Assembly: GCA_964036295.1 (NCBI GenBank) | Contig: OZ038462.1 | Coordinates: 22,506,363-22,570,362, forward strand | Origin: Plumapathes pennacea | Taxonomy: Eukaryota; Cnidaria; Anthozoa; Antipatharia; Myriopathidae | DNA: 64,000 nt | Direction: 5' to 3' | Shown here: positions 24,001 to 33,842 of the stretch, in pieces | Layout: each line of letters begins with the position of its first letter | Position numbering within the stretch: the stretch's first letter is position 1 | Translations under genes and position numbers: made by a program | Notes under the pieces: model-generated | Told to the model about the DNA's origin: nothing | Seen by the model: only the letters and a program-made list of their open reading frames with translations | Database searches by the model: none

Positions 24001-27000
24001 TTGAGTGGCCTTCAGGAAGAACTGAAACAAACAAACAGGCTCATAAATAAATCATAGAATATGTTAAACAATCAAATAAACAAGAAGCGAGAAATACCTG
24101 AAGTAAAGACAAACAATCAAGAAAATATGCTACAGTGTTTTACATGAGAAAAGGTCCTGGACCCAGCTGTGCGAAGCTGGATGCTAATACCCAAGATTAA
24201 CCACATTTCTTGGCCAACAAACTTTGAAGTTTTGATAAAAGGCCACTTGAAAAGCTTGTTCTAGTTCTTAAAACACAAAAGTCGAGTTGTGAGTGAAAGC
24301 TTATTGCAGGCTTAAAAATGGCAGCAACTTTCCGACCTAATCCAGGATAAATTTACTCATGCTTGAAACAATTGACCCTTAGTCATTCTTACTTTGTACT
24401 TATCCTTTGGATCTGAGGAGTTCAGAAAATGTCTGCTGGTGTCTTGGTTTAGCACAGACACTGGATTATCAACCTGAAATAGGATGAGAACAAAAAAAAA
24501 AAAAAAAAAAGAAAAACACAATTTAGTATACAGTGAACTCTCTCTCTGATGGACATTCCCAGGACCTGGTCTAGGTGTCCAAATCTTACAGAGGAGTCTG
24601 GCTTATTGACTAACTGAAATATGAAGCTACAGATAAATATTTACCAAAAATACAGAGAAAAAAACTTATCAGACAAAACAATGCAGCTTCATCTGGTATT
24701 TATAGTACCTTCACATATGCACAGTACAGTATGTGTTGTTTTCCGCTGGCTGAGGAACGAAATAAGCGGAAAACCTATTTCTCACAGGGCTGGGAGCCTG
24801 GGCAATAATGTGCCAGGTGGTCAGGGGAAGTGCTGGGTTGGTAGTTTTTCTTGTTGTCATTGATGTGACCCGACCTACCCACCCACCCACCCATGTTAAG
24901 AGTTTGAAGTCTAGACATTCTATTTCACAAGATATATAGATATACATGTTTTTTGTTGTCTAGGTTTTGAGGAGAGTTAATGGGGGCGACTGGTCTGTTC
25001 TCAGGTCAATTTTTTTTTGCTTAGTTGTTGTGACTGGTTTCTTTACTGAATAAAGGCCAGGTGCACGCTTTGGCTGACATAGCTCCCAGCGGTGTGTGAG
25101 AACATACTTTATTAAATACAGATATTGATGCAATTACCAGGATTTCTTCAATTCTAAAAACTGACATTTTCATTGCACGCAATATATCTTCACATGTGAC
25201 GGATAAAAGTGATATGTTCACTGTGCGCACAATTTTTGAAGATAGCAAGTTCTGATAGGAAATAAAGGCTGTGAGACATCACAGTACCTTGTTCTGGATA
25301 TTTCATCGATATCTAGTATGCAATAAACAGAACACTACATGGCCGCTTGGAGATACAAATTTTACCTTCTCGTGCTGATGATCCCTCACTCCTTCGCTGT
25401 GCTCACTTGTGAGAGATATTATCAACACTCGAAGATAAAATTTGTATCTCCGCGTGGCCACGTAATATCTTCTGTATATACCTGGATGTTAAACTGGTCC
25501 AAGATATGGATGAGCTCATCTTTCTTAGTAGACACCACTTTTCCTGAAGGACAAATTGATACATGTGGCTCAGGTTGCTATAGAGGAAGGAAAAAGTACT
25601 GGAGAATCTTCAATAAGTTTGAATAACATTGGCAAATCAAAATCTTGTTTCTTCTATCATTCCCCAAATTCTTGTGTCCTTTCTGCTCCCTCCATGCAAG
25701 TTTACCTTACGACTTTAATAACTTTCACTAATACAGTACACCTTGTATTGAAGACAGATTTGATATTTAATATTCTGGCACCTGAAGTACCCCCACAGTA
25801 ACATAATTTGTGAAAACAAGGAAGGATGGGAAAGAGTAAAGAATTGGGACTCCGAGAGGAGATGAAACAGAAAGCTGAGAGGAAACACAGGAAAAACATA
25901 AATTAATGCTCTTGCAATAAAATATTTTTTTCCATTCAGTGCAAGTAAGTGATACCATTTTTTATGCCCTAAAACACTCAAAGAAGTACCAGTGATGGAA
26001 ATATGAAGAAAAAGAAAAAGCACATAAAGCTGTTTACCATCGTGTGATTTGATCTTGTATGAGGAACCTCCATCGGCATTAATTTTCCTCTCAACCAGAA
26101 TAGATGGACCATAATCATCTGGTCGGTAGGCATCCTGCCCTCTGTTCCTCAACTTGATAGTTATTTGACAGGAACTAACCAAATGAACAGCAGTGTTATT
26201 TATGCACTCACTCTCTCAGCCGTGATCTTAGAAATGATCAACTACAATCAAGTCACAATGATTAAAATAAAACACAATCCATTTTCTCTCAAGAGTGATC
26301 AACTTCAATTTTCCTATTCAGCCTCTCACTAGAGATATACAAAGAGGTTATTACACGGGAAGGAGTGCAATACGGCGGAGTATTTTTACGAGTCAGTTTA
26401 TTTTTTCGAGCCTGCTTCAGGTGAGAAAAAATAAAACTGACGAGTAAAAATACAGCCGTATTGCATGACTTTTCGCGTAATAAATTGTTTATTACACGAC
26501 AAACGAAGCAAGGCAAACATTCTCGCCGTGCGCAAAATGGAACAAAAAATGACGCGTTCGTAAACTTTGCTTGCGAAAACTGATCACGTAAGCTAATAAA
26601 CCAGTTGATCTGGTTCCTGACGAGTGCAATATGCTCCCATTTTTGCACTCGTTTTGGCCCGTATTTGCACTCGAAAATGTGAAGTCGTGTAATAAAGTAC
26701 AGTACCACACAGTATGGAGAATTTGGCTTTTGATAGAAGAAAGCTGATTGAACTATCAGTTCTCACTACATCACTCATATGCTTCTTTTTAAAAGCTTGA
26801 AAAAATCTGCAGTTTGAGCTTAGGAGTGGAAGGGTTAAATAACTTGCAGCAGACGGTAATAATAACTTTAAAATACATGTATGGCAGGGCTACAAGAACC
26901 TGCTAGTTCAATGCTGGTAAGGTAATCAAAATCTGACACAATTAAGTTTGGCAGCATTCTCAGGCCAATCGGAAACAAAAGCAAACCTGTATGACTACGA

Positions 27001-29524
27001 TCATTTCATGTGTAAGTAAATGGCAATGGCATTTCCATGCACTACTAATCCAAATGCAAACTGGCTTCTGATTGGTTGAAGTGTTTCTTATAGTGTCTGT
27101 GATTGGGCATTTAATTTCTTTGGTTTGGTTTTCAACAATCATCCAAAACTGCTCTAGTTGATTATTTCTTGTCCAGTTGCTTACTTGCACTTGTCCTTGA
27201 TAAAACCTTTAAGGGAGTTGCCTCTGCTGGTCATCGTTGCTTTTCCACCAAGCCCCACCACCAAGCCAGTCATGATTGCACTTTTGCCACCTGTCAAGAA
27301 AATCCAGCAAACAATAAAATTAAACCAAGGAATACTGTATGAACACTACTTTTGATGGAAATCAAAGTATCTCAAAGGATTTTAGGCTGGGCCTTTTACC
27401 TAGGTTCATAATGCATATTCTCCCAACAATTTTAAACAAATTGTATGAGTGATGTTGTGAAAATCAATAGTTCAATCAGCTGTCATCTAAGCAAGATAGC
27501 AACAGCCAATTTCTTCACACTGTATGATGTATCTCTGGTGACAGACTGAAAGAGAAAATTGAAGTTGATCTCTCTTTGGAGTGAAAATGATGTTCAACCA
27601 TTAAAGCTTAACCCTTTCATTCCTGAATGACTGACTTCAATTTTCTCTTTTCGCTCTCTCCCACCAGAGATGCACAGTACCATAGAGTGTGGAGAACTCA
27701 AGGTATTTGATACCCACAGTAGCTTGCTCTGATGGCCATTGAGAGTATAAAATAAAGGGATACCAGTATTTTGCACTGCACATGATGTACCACAAGATAA
27801 AGGAAGTCAGAAGGGAGTATCCGGGATACATCTACATCTACATGTATACTCACTTCCATTCTTTCCAATCACAAAATTGACATTTGGCCCAAATGGGACT
27901 TCCAGCATTGTGTGACACATGAAATTGACCAGGACAACTTTTTCAATGATGCCAACCTCTGCTTCATACTGCAAGCCAAGAATATTAGAGGATTTGCAGT
28001 ACTCTGTATAATGACATGAAAAACCTGGAACACTGGGAAGTGAATCATATTCTTGAAATTTGATATATTCTAATGATGCAAACACGTAAACAAAGATCCA
28101 CCAATATGATCAATGCATTATCCTCAGCAGAATCACACACTTGACCTGCTCCCATATGACTTCATATTATAGCTCAGTAGATAGAGCATCACACTGATGG
28201 GTTTGACTCCCATTGAAGCCTGGACTTTTTTTTTCCTGGGCTATCTGCAGTTCATATATACCATGTGTCATGAAATTTTCATGGGAGTTTAATTTCGTGG
28301 ATTGATGATTTTTTGCGTTTAACGGGAAGAAACTTTCACGAATTTTGATTTAAGATTTTACTGCTGGGAACAAATTTTTGCAGATCTCAGGCAAGTTTCT
28401 GTCTGGTATTTCACCTTTGGCACTGGTACATAACAACAAGGGATTTCACTTTTTCTTAAAATCTTGTTTATTAATCTCTAATTTACAAAATGTCACAAAA
28501 TGTCCATCACAACTCAAAGCTACAGTATACGGTAGGTGGTCGGCCTGGAAAACACGTAACATATATAGTGCTGGACAAATTTAATAAATACACAGAGTAC
28601 ATTTTTGCATTTTTTTTTTTTTATTCGCGGGAGTATATTTTCGCAGGATTTAATTTTCGCGAATCGTCGGAAAAAACGGCAAAATAAACTCCAGTGAAAA
28701 TTTATGCCACACGGTATGTGCTTTCTCATATATAAATTGTAGCAATATCCTCTGTTAGGCCATAAATGTTTGTTTCCCACACTATAATACATGTTCATAA
28801 ACCTCCATAAATTTTTGAAGATGCTGTCCACATCACACACTGCATAAAAAAAACATCAGTGTGAATAGAAGAGAATGCATAACTGAAGACACCAAATTCT
28901 AGGCCCCTCCATATTTTATCCAAATCTTTTTCGACAGTACAGGAGGCAATGGGACCCATCATTCACATCTTATCTGTGACTACAATAGGGGGATAATTGC
29001 GACCACTCCTCCAATTCTTTTATTCACTTTCTAGACGTTTTTAGAAGTCCTATTGCCAATTTGTTGTGGGTTCCTGCTAACCTGGTAATTATGCCGAGTA
29101 CTGTACCCACCAGTATAGTCTCGATCCTACGCACATGTTTCTTTGGACTCGATCTTCACTTTGTGCAGGAGCAAAAAAGCTACCACTAATATATTGCTGT
29201 GCATACACTGTGAAGTACACGCGCGATCTTCATTTATGCACCCTATTTTAAGGGTGTAAAGTGCTGCGCTGTGCTCGATTCGCAGCAGTAAAAAGTGAAA
29301 CACCACGTGGAAAATGATAAGCAACTCACCTTCGCCACAACTGGGAAATCCGGATTCTGTGAACAGTTTGGATCATCCGAATCAACTTCCATGTTTTCTT
29401 TATCACCTTCATCGTCAGACGAAACTTTCCTCCTTCGCTTGGTTTTCTTGACTGAGGAGATCGAGTCGTCCCCGCTGTCAACCTCGAGATCTTCGGTTTC
29501 TTCCCGCCGTCGTCTTCGCGCCAT
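8804..29524 (-). CDS. SMC6: SMC6, structural maintenance of chromosomes protein 6 (complete, 30 coding exons)
   Basis: ATPase of the SMC5/6 complex, which acts in nuclear chromosome stability and recombinational repair. Coding exons in order: 29330-29524, 27854-27968, 27185-27290, 26038-26174, 25482-25543, 24393-24473, 23920-24021, 23468-23605, 22868-22948, 21969-22115, 20228-20316, 19420-19584, 18613-18785, 17677-17849, 17215-17241, 16456-16536, 16030-16116, 15619-15728, 15460-15553, 15253-15318, 14488-14544, 13902-13952, 13685-13804, 12765-12902, 11554-11669, 10954-11053, 10619-10777, 9978-10130, 9385-9482, 8804-8894. All have AG/GT borders and compatible phases. The sum is 3312 nt, i.e. 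1103 residues plus stop, close to the usual length of about 1090. Residues: acidic/basic N-terminus 1-65, Walker A GKNGSGKS about 100-107, long coiled coils, hinge about 520-655, signature [10 protein letters not shown] about 1007-1016, Walker B CLDEFD about 1033-1038. Weak donors: 17677 (gtcatt) and 10619 (gtttct). No defect is seen. Confidence 0.95.
9689..9845. repeat. Inverted simple repeats (tttg)n ... (caaa)n
   Basis: A (tttg/gttt/gtt)n tract at 9689-9745 is followed after about 50 bp by a caaacaaacaaac/aacaac tract at 9795-9845. The two can pair into a long hairpin in the intron between SMC6 exons 28 and 29. A tandem 67-bp duplication containing exon-29-like sequence (atttccatactgatgcgacg) lies just to the left at 9508-9560. 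Confidence 0.7.
11125..11500. repeat. Minisatellite of about 81-91 bp, about 4.5 copies
   Basis: Units contain gaacactgctrttagaatgt, actcattgagagctttcatt, gagtggtcacacctttaggt and ttcatttgacagttcaggag. Copies begin near 11131, 11222, 11303, 11392 and 11488. It sits in the SMC6 intron between exons 25 and 26. The same unit recurs at 17320-17580 and 44530-44650. Confidence 0.85.
12305..12545. repeat. 'ccctatttcagacc' interspersed repeat, reverse copy
   Basis: Reverse complement of the repeat at 7030-7310. It contains about four units of tctgaaatagggt with the same flanks (gtgccgccccaaagg; acactcccacccaaaatttt). Located in the SMC6 intron between exons 24 and 25. Confidence 0.8.
14575..14900. 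mobile_element. Dispersed 'CCAAT-rich' MITE family, copy 1
   Basis: Starts gcagttttcggatgactgtc and ends attttggttttggttttggg then gaagtcatccaaaaac. The ends are inverted relatives. Inside are actttgacttctgattggtt and gcatttgtgattggcggtat. Related copies lie at 13480-13660, 18235-18580, 26945-27160, 42180-42350 and 54165-54375. The family is non-coding. Confidence 0.6.
14960..15115. repeat. Dispersed ~120-bp repeat, copy 1 (copy 2 at 23038-23150)
   Basis: The stretch from cccctcagcccctccaacca through gtgcgcaaggatgatctcat recurs almost identically at 23038-23150, in another SMC6 intron and in the same orientation. There is a one- or two-base difference around the central cagg. Its identity is unknown. 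Confidence 0.8.
16220..16405. repeat. Two-copy ~91-bp tandem repeat
   Basis: Each unit contains ttctcccaacctkccc and gagaattgatagtctgacca then gcatgagcccaagcaagag. Copies start near 16221 and 16312, in the intron between SMC6 exons 16 and 17. Confidence 0.8.
16860..16985 (-). mobile_element. tRNA-derived SINE (tRNA-Glu-like head)
   Basis: Read on the minus strand, the head has an A-box-like TAACGGTTAGCACGG (16949-16963), a CTTTCAC anticodon-loop region and a perfect B box GGTTCAATCCC (16915-16925), with tRNA spacing. The acceptor ends do not pair cleanly, and the sequence runs on into unrelated intronic DNA. I therefore call a SINE or tRNA pseudogene rather than a working tRNA gene. Confidence 0.6.
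17130..17212. mobile_element. Right end of a 'ttaaccctttcactcc' MITE
   Basis: Ends in gatcactcttgggagtgaaagggttaa, the inverted terminus of a family that starts ttaaccctttcactcc. It stops two bases before the donor region of the 27-nt SMC6 microexon 15 (donor at 17206-17214). Other family pieces lie at 9225-9256, 22187-22350, 22675-22860, 26280-26840, 27420-27720, 50165-50300 and 54380-54460. Confidence 0.65.
17320..17580. repeat. Second array of the gaacactgct minisatellite
   Basis: Three degenerate units of the unit described at 11125-11500 lie in the SMC6 intron between exons 14 and 15. They are in the same orientation. Confidence 0.75.
17978..18012. repeat. Homopolymer A run of about 33 bp
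   Basis: Uninterrupted poly-A in the intron next to SMC6 exon 14. A similar run of about 26 lies at 20025-20050 and a poly-T run at 39396-39414. Confidence 0.9.
20390..20530. mobile_element. pogo/Tc1-like terminal repeat remnant
   Basis: Contains tagaacccggctatcccgaa, ctcggttatctcgactcccc and gttatctcgaac, the style of terminal repeat seen in pogo-like elements. Related remnants lie at 20998-21140, 43604-43676, 47545-47735 and 49570-49690. No transposase is present. Confidence 0.5.
20540..20705. repeat. (gatggt/gatgat)n microsatellite, split by a DNA transposon
   Basis: Imperfect gatgatggtaat repeats run to the left end of the element at 20706 and resume to its right at 21665-21870. The element therefore inserted into the microsatellite. 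Confidence 0.8.
20706..21664. mobile_element. Non-autonomous DNA transposon with perfect 33-bp terminal inverted repeats
   Basis: Begins GGCCAAACAAAAAAATGTTG and ends with its exact reverse complement. The arms 20706-20738 and 21632-21664 match over 33 of 33 bases, and the element is 959 bp long. Flanks are gatga on the left and tgata on the right, so any target duplication is at most TGA. It carries pogo-like remnant sequence at 20998-21140 and a 119-codon minus-strand frame. It lies in the SMC6 intron between exons 10 and 11. The superfamily is not assigned. Confidence 0.85.
21119..21478 (-). CDS. Unrecognised 119-codon frame inside the 959-bp transposon
   Basis: Begins [20 protein letters not shown], with a weakly hydrophobic start, and later has [21 protein letters not shown] do not recognise it. 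It is the longest open frame within the 33-bp-TIR element and could be a captured exon or an accident of composition. No splice partners were identified. Confidence 0.2.
   Translation of the reverse strand: MAAMSTLTCLVMIAFPRKVRAVPMKFLISQVFEEEHGGYDHKLYAISTSTTIANQPYDLHLNLTLADLNANFRGANNINFRCEKQSKGTLESRNVDYISVTTRRTVMKNSTVGDTGGSR
22455..22576. repeat. (ttatcg/ttatctg)n tandem repeat
   Basis: Tandem tgttatcgttatc units over about 120 bp in an SMC6 intron. Minus-strand and plus-strand frames here are trivial repeats. Confidence 0.9.
25336..25464. mobile_element. Foldback MITE beside the SMC6 exon 5 donor
   Basis: The left arm tacatggccgcttggagatac (then aaattttaccttctcgtgctgat) is answered by the right arm atcaacactcgaagataaaattt (then gtatctccgcgtggcc). 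The arms are about 40 bp with few mismatches and a short loop. The right end stops about 10 bp from the exon 5 donor (25475-25481). Confidence 0.75.
26335..26705. mobile_element. MITE with tattacacg / cgtgtaata ends
   Basis: Starts gttattacacgggaaggagt and ends gaagtcgtgtaataaagtac. An internal pair gtatttttacgagtcagttt / aaactgacgagtaaaaatac also folds. It is nested inside a 'ttaaccctttcactcc' family member (26280-26840) in the intron before SMC6 exon 4. Confidence 0.65.
28160..28235 (+). mobile_element. tRNA-like SINE fragment
   Basis: Contains agctcagtagatagagcatc and gggtttgactcccattgaag, resembling A- and B-box regions of a tRNA. A better preserved homologous piece, inside the duplicated segment, lies at 62070-62140 (agttagagcatcc, catgggtttgattctcgttg). 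It does not form a full cloverleaf. Confidence 0.4.
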
Positions 29525-30200
29525 TTTTTACAATTTTTTTCGAAATCAAAAGCAAACCTTAGACTACCACTACAGTAAAAGCTAATACCTTGCGACGGTA
29601 ATAGCTAAGTAACTCAAAAAGTTAAAAAACAGGTATAATCAATGATAAAACAACAACTTTCCCTCGCGCCACAAATTCAAAATGGCGCCAAACAAAAGGA
29701 AATAGAAGTGCATTCCAAGAGAATGGGAACCAGTTATTTTTAGGACTTGTTCTCAGCCTCTTCAGATTTATGACAGAATGCGGCCCAGGCCCTCTCCATT
29801 TATCTCCAAAACGTAAGGATGTGGGATCAAGGCGCAAACCGCAAAGTTGATAGGGCCAAAGGTGTCTTTTATGATTCTGCTTCTCAGCTTTCGAGTTTTT
29901 GCTTTTCCCTACACTTGATGATATTTTATACAAGGTTTTCTCAGTTCTCTAATGCTGGCTAGGTGAAGTGTCTACGACCATCCGCATGAAAGACAGCTGA
30001 GCAGTTTTGGATCAGGTTCTGAGCAGAAGGTATTTTTGAGATCCGCACTGTAAGATTTGACGCAATCGAACCTGGAGTTGCCTCAGTCGAAAGTTTTACA
30101 CGTTCGGTTGCCCGCATGAACAAATTCAAGTGCGCAATGCACTGTGGTCTGCACGGCACAACTTTTGCACTACAAAGAAACTAATTCTTTATTTAAGAGA
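29525..30200. promoter_or_regulatory. SMC6 5' flank (probable promoter and 5' UTR region)
   Basis: About 650 bp upstream of the SMC6 start codon are conserved, with small changes, in the segmental copy ending at the right edge (63046-64000). No TATA box is clear. The region's assignment as promoter follows from its position only. Confidence 0.4.
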
Positions 30201-30392
30201 TAATTCCTTCTTATAGTACATAAGAGTAGGTTTAAAAGGGTGTCTGATCTTTTTAACTAACAATTAATAGAATGCGCCAGTCGCAAGTCCAAATGAGATA
30301 ACACAACGGAGGGCTTTCGAACTATTGCACTGTATAACTAAAACCTTGTATAGTACAAAACTAATTCCATATAAAAATACGTCTCAGTTTAA

Positions 30393-30972
30393 AGGCCCTG
30401 TTACACCTTGCAGTTTTCTCACCAACTTGTCTCGCAGCGCCGTTGTGTAGTATAAGGACTGCCTTGTAACCTCCCGCGACGCATGCGCAGAGGAGATTAA
30501 AACATGGCGTGTTGACCCGTTCCTGCTTGCTAACGAAAGCATACACAACACGTTACAAGGTAAGTTGCTGAAGAATTGCACAGTGTAACAGGCCTTGTGT
30601 CGCAATTTTTTTTGTTGCGCGCAACGTTGCACGAAGTAGAACTCAGTTCTAATTTTCGCAACGCGTTGCAGCAACTTGCAACGCCATTGCACAGTGTAAC
30701 ACCCCTCCAGCAACTTGTCTCGCAATTTTTGCCTTGGCGCGATCAAGAGCGCATGCGCACTTCTTTATAATTATTCAAAATCCGCCTTGTTGACGTCTGA
30801 AATTTACATAGCGCCAATCACAATTCCTTCCCAACTTTCCTCAACATAAATCGTTGCAAGTTGCTGAGATCGCGTTGCACAGTGTAACACCCCACCTCCG
30901 CAACTGCAACAATACTTTTTCAACCGTTGCGAGACAAGTTGCCTGAGAAAATTGCACAGTGTAACAGCGCCT
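30393..30972. mobile_element. Harbinger-like MITE with TAA target duplication
   Basis: The left end AGGCCCTGTTACACCTTGCA and the right end (reverse complement AGGCGCTGTTACACTGTGCA) form terminal inverted repeats of about 45 bp. They are followed by ttttctca and acttgtctcgca on both sides. TAA flanks each end (30390-30392 and 30973-30975). Internal copies of gcacagtgtaacac show nested or repeated structure. A 3-bp TAA/TTA target is typical of PIF/Harbinger. No transposase is present. Confidence 0.75.
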
Positions 30973-31890
30973 TAACTAAATAATGTTCAATGTTCGCAGT
31001 GATATTATAGTCTTATTAACCGAGTGCATGCACGGAGGAATATTTTACCTGTCTTTGTCCGAGGCGCTTCCTATTCACGATGCGCGGCAATAATTTTGCC
31101 GGTTTGTATGGAATACGCATTACGTATCAACCGAGCATTTTAATTGGCTAAGGAGCCGGACCGACAGCGCGTATAAATGAACCGTCTTCGTTTATACGAG
31201 AATCACTTTGCTATTACGCATTTAGACAGGGGAGCGAGTTTTTGAAAATGGCTTATTCGATCTACTTCGATCAAGGTTTTGAAGGTTAATTCGTAGTCAA
31301 AATTGCACAGAAGGTACACATCAGGCGAAACGAGATTACCTGGCTCGTCGCTTCTGACATGCCGTTTTTTATTTCAGCATTTCTTCATGTAGAAGCTTGA
31401 GTTTCGGCTCCCTCCCCTGGAGAGGTGTAAAGTGCATATCACTAGAAAATGCGAGAACGTTAAGTGTGGATTTCACGAGCGATGCAAATTCTAAGGAAAA
31501 AAATTCTTATTTCGCAGTAAAAGCAGGCTCGTCTCAAACACCACTGGCGCAAAGCTGCAACGTCTTGATATGTAAATCTTCCACGTTCCGTTATATTTAT
31601 TACACACTGTCGCCCTGCCAGATACCGAACGTAGGACACTGAAGGCCGTTAGCCTGGAACCATCTTGTCTTATCCATTGCACACGTATACTTCGCATTGG
31701 AACCTGGGAATGTATATGCACTAGACAATTTATATTTAGGCCCGATTCCCTGCTTATTCCATTGCATACTAAACTAACAAAAAATTATGTGCCGTTCAAA
31801 AGACTTGGTTCAATCTATGCGCCAACAAATAGCAATTTTACCCGTAACCTCCATTATTTGCTGTTTTAGGAATTTATAAACGAATCCCGC

Positions 31891-32766
31891 TTAAGATTGA
31901 TTAATTTGTACCAAATATTTCCTACAATACAACAGTCGTTTCAGTTCTTTTCTGATTTTTCTTTTAAAGAAAAAGTACGCAACAGGATTTACGGCAGAGT
32001 TCATGAGCCTCAGTAATTCGATGAGTACTTGAAGAATTTCATTTCGTGAGAATAATAACTCGTAAACACCATAAACAGCGTCCAGTAAATAACAAATCAC
32101 GAAGATTATCACTACGGCACCAACCATTTTCGCTGACGCAGTTTCTTGCGCCTTGAACGCCACCCGAGGTTGTATTCTGTGGTTAAAATTCAGCTGGGCA
32201 ACTACTGCAGCATTTTGTCTTGCAATGCATTGGACGATAAGAAATACCCGTGCTGTGGCGAATGACAACGTGAAACAAACGACAAGGTAAAGAACAGCAA
32301 CGCACAACCAAAAGATCGTTTGTATAGTCTTGGAAAAGATTGCAGATGTGTCCATCACTAAGACAGGAGAAAGAATCAAAAACGCCACGCTCCACGCCGC
32401 AAGTATGAGGAGAGCCACGCGCTTCTTCGTCATGAAGGTGACGTACCTCAGTGGTTTAACGATGGCGAGGTAACGGTCCAGTGTTAGTGCGCACAGGTTT
32501 GTCACTGAGGCGAATATGAAAAATACCCCGATTAAAGGGGGGATCACTTTAACGTACTCTTGTGTGAAACTTTCGGAAATTAGACGTAGAACTGGAAAAG
32601 AGATTGCTCCGACACCAAAATCGGCCACCGCAAGTGACAAGACAAACCAATTCGTTGTTGTTCTGAGGTTTCGTTTCGTTGTGACCAGAAAGATAACCAG
32701 ACCGTTACAAATGACTATGACAGCGGTCAAAATCCACCCGAGAATAAGGCCCCACAGGGGCAACAT
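31891..32766 (-). CDS. Rhodopsin-like (class A) G-protein-coupled receptor, intact single exon
   Basis: A 291-residue seven-helix receptor without introns. Seen: TM1 with CNGLVIFLV, TM2 with LSLAVAD, the TM3 end DRYLAIVKPLRY (DRY motif), TM4 with AAWSVAFLI and TM7 with NSAVNPVAYF (NPxxY), then a short basic tail (KRKIRKELKRLL). The N-terminus before TM1 is only a few residues and has no signal peptide. TM6 reads VICYLLDAVYG and lacks the usual CWxP, so activation details may differ. It resembles the large amine/adenosine/melanocortin-type receptor sets of cnidarians. The ligand cannot be told from the sequence. A decayed tandem copy lies at 36242-37104. Confidence 0.9.
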   Translation of the reverse strand: MLPLWGLILGWILTAVIVICNGLVIFLVTTKRNLRTTTNWFVLSLAVADFGVGAISFPVLRLISESFTQEYVKVIPPLIGVFFIFASVTNLCALTLDRYLAIVKPLRYVTFMTKKRVALLILAAWSVAFLILSPVLVMDTSAIFSKTIQTIFWLCVAVLYLVVCFTLSFATARVFLIVQCIARQNAAVVAQLNFNHRIQPRVAFKAQETASAKMVGAVVIIFVICYLLDAVYGVYELLFSRNEILQVLIELLRLMNSAVNPVAYFFFKRKIRKELKRLLYCRKYLVQINQS

Positions 32767-33810
32767 TTCTCTTGTGTTTCAGAAGAAAAACACAAACGCC
32801 AATCCGAGTTGATCAGAAATGATATATCCTGAAGAATGACAAACAGAAGGTTAGTGCTGCTACACGGCGAGATGGCGTAAAAACTAAAACATGGATCAAG
32901 CTACGTTAAAAACTGACAGCGAATCAAGACAGCAACAAACTATCTTACGAGTACTGGAAAGTAATGAAAGCAGTAAACCATGAATCTTACTTACCTTGTT
33001 GTTTTTTTAAGCTGTTTCCTTTAGATTTTCCTTCCTGTAGCGTATTTGGTAGATGTTTATTACTTAACATACCTGTTGTAATTTATTCTTAGAGCGCTTG
33101 ACAAGTCTGATCAAATGATTTCTGATTGGTCTAATTCTTCATTTTATTTAACTGTTTGTGTGCTAGTATACTTGTCGCAGCTGAAACAGCGACCATGTGG
33201 TTTGCAGACATTGATGGGACATACATGTAAAATGAAATTGAAAAACAAAGCAGAAAGCTAAGCATTCAAGTTTTTTCTTGTTTTTTCTTGTGTTTTATAA
33301 AAACTTGCGGGCTGATTATTTTCTAGTTCCTCTTGCCCAAAAACATAAGGGGCATGTTTGCCTTCTGGCACTAACTTGACAGCGACTTAATCGTTTAACT
33401 CATTTGTTTATTACGGAACATGCATGCTTAATCCACTGTCTTGCCAAACGTTTTCTCGCAATTTTTTTTTCTTCAAATTATTCTCTGCTTAAGAAAGTTC
33501 TGTAGGTGCAAGATAGAAAATTTCCGCAGTCCGCGAAACGAACCATTAAGCGCTTGGAAGTGGCATATGATTATTTGCGCTTTACACCAAGCTGTTTTCT
33601 TTTTTATCTTATTGAGTGATAACTCCGAAAACCGCTCTGTAGGTTTTGTCAATTTGGACTGTCCGCACAGAAAGCATTGCACAATAAACAGAACTACCAA
33701 AGCAAACAACGAAAACTAATTCACCCCACTCCTGCTAACTTCTGTTATTTCCTGCGGTGTTCTTTACCAAATCAATTGTCTGTTATTTAACATATCCATA
33801 GCGTCGATAA

Positions 33811-33814
<4 letters not shown>

Positions 33815-33842
<28 letters not shown>
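33815..33842. repeat. (TA)n microsatellite
   Basis: About 13 TA dinucleotides in the 5' flank of the intact GPCR gene. Confidence 0.95.

Larger units (their letters stand above)
24393..29524 (-). other. SMC6: SMC6 N-terminal ATPase head (exons 1-6)
   Basis: Exon 1 begins [16 protein letters not shown] and is rich in charged residues, as usual for the tail ahead of an SMC head. Exon 2 carries [20 protein letters not shown] and the first half of the P-loop. The intron after 27854 falls inside the serine codon of GKNGSGKS. Exon 3 completes it ([17 protein letters not shown]). Exon 4 has [18 protein letters not shown], exon 5 the [15 protein letters not shown] segment and exon 6 [17 protein letters not shown], all SMC6 head hallmarks. 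The start codon at 29522-29524 lies in aaaaaatggcgcg. Confidence 0.93.

Noticed and set aside
30361-30746. 120-codon minus-strand frame
   Set aside because: It lies wholly inside the Harbinger-like MITE and follows its inverted and internal repeats.
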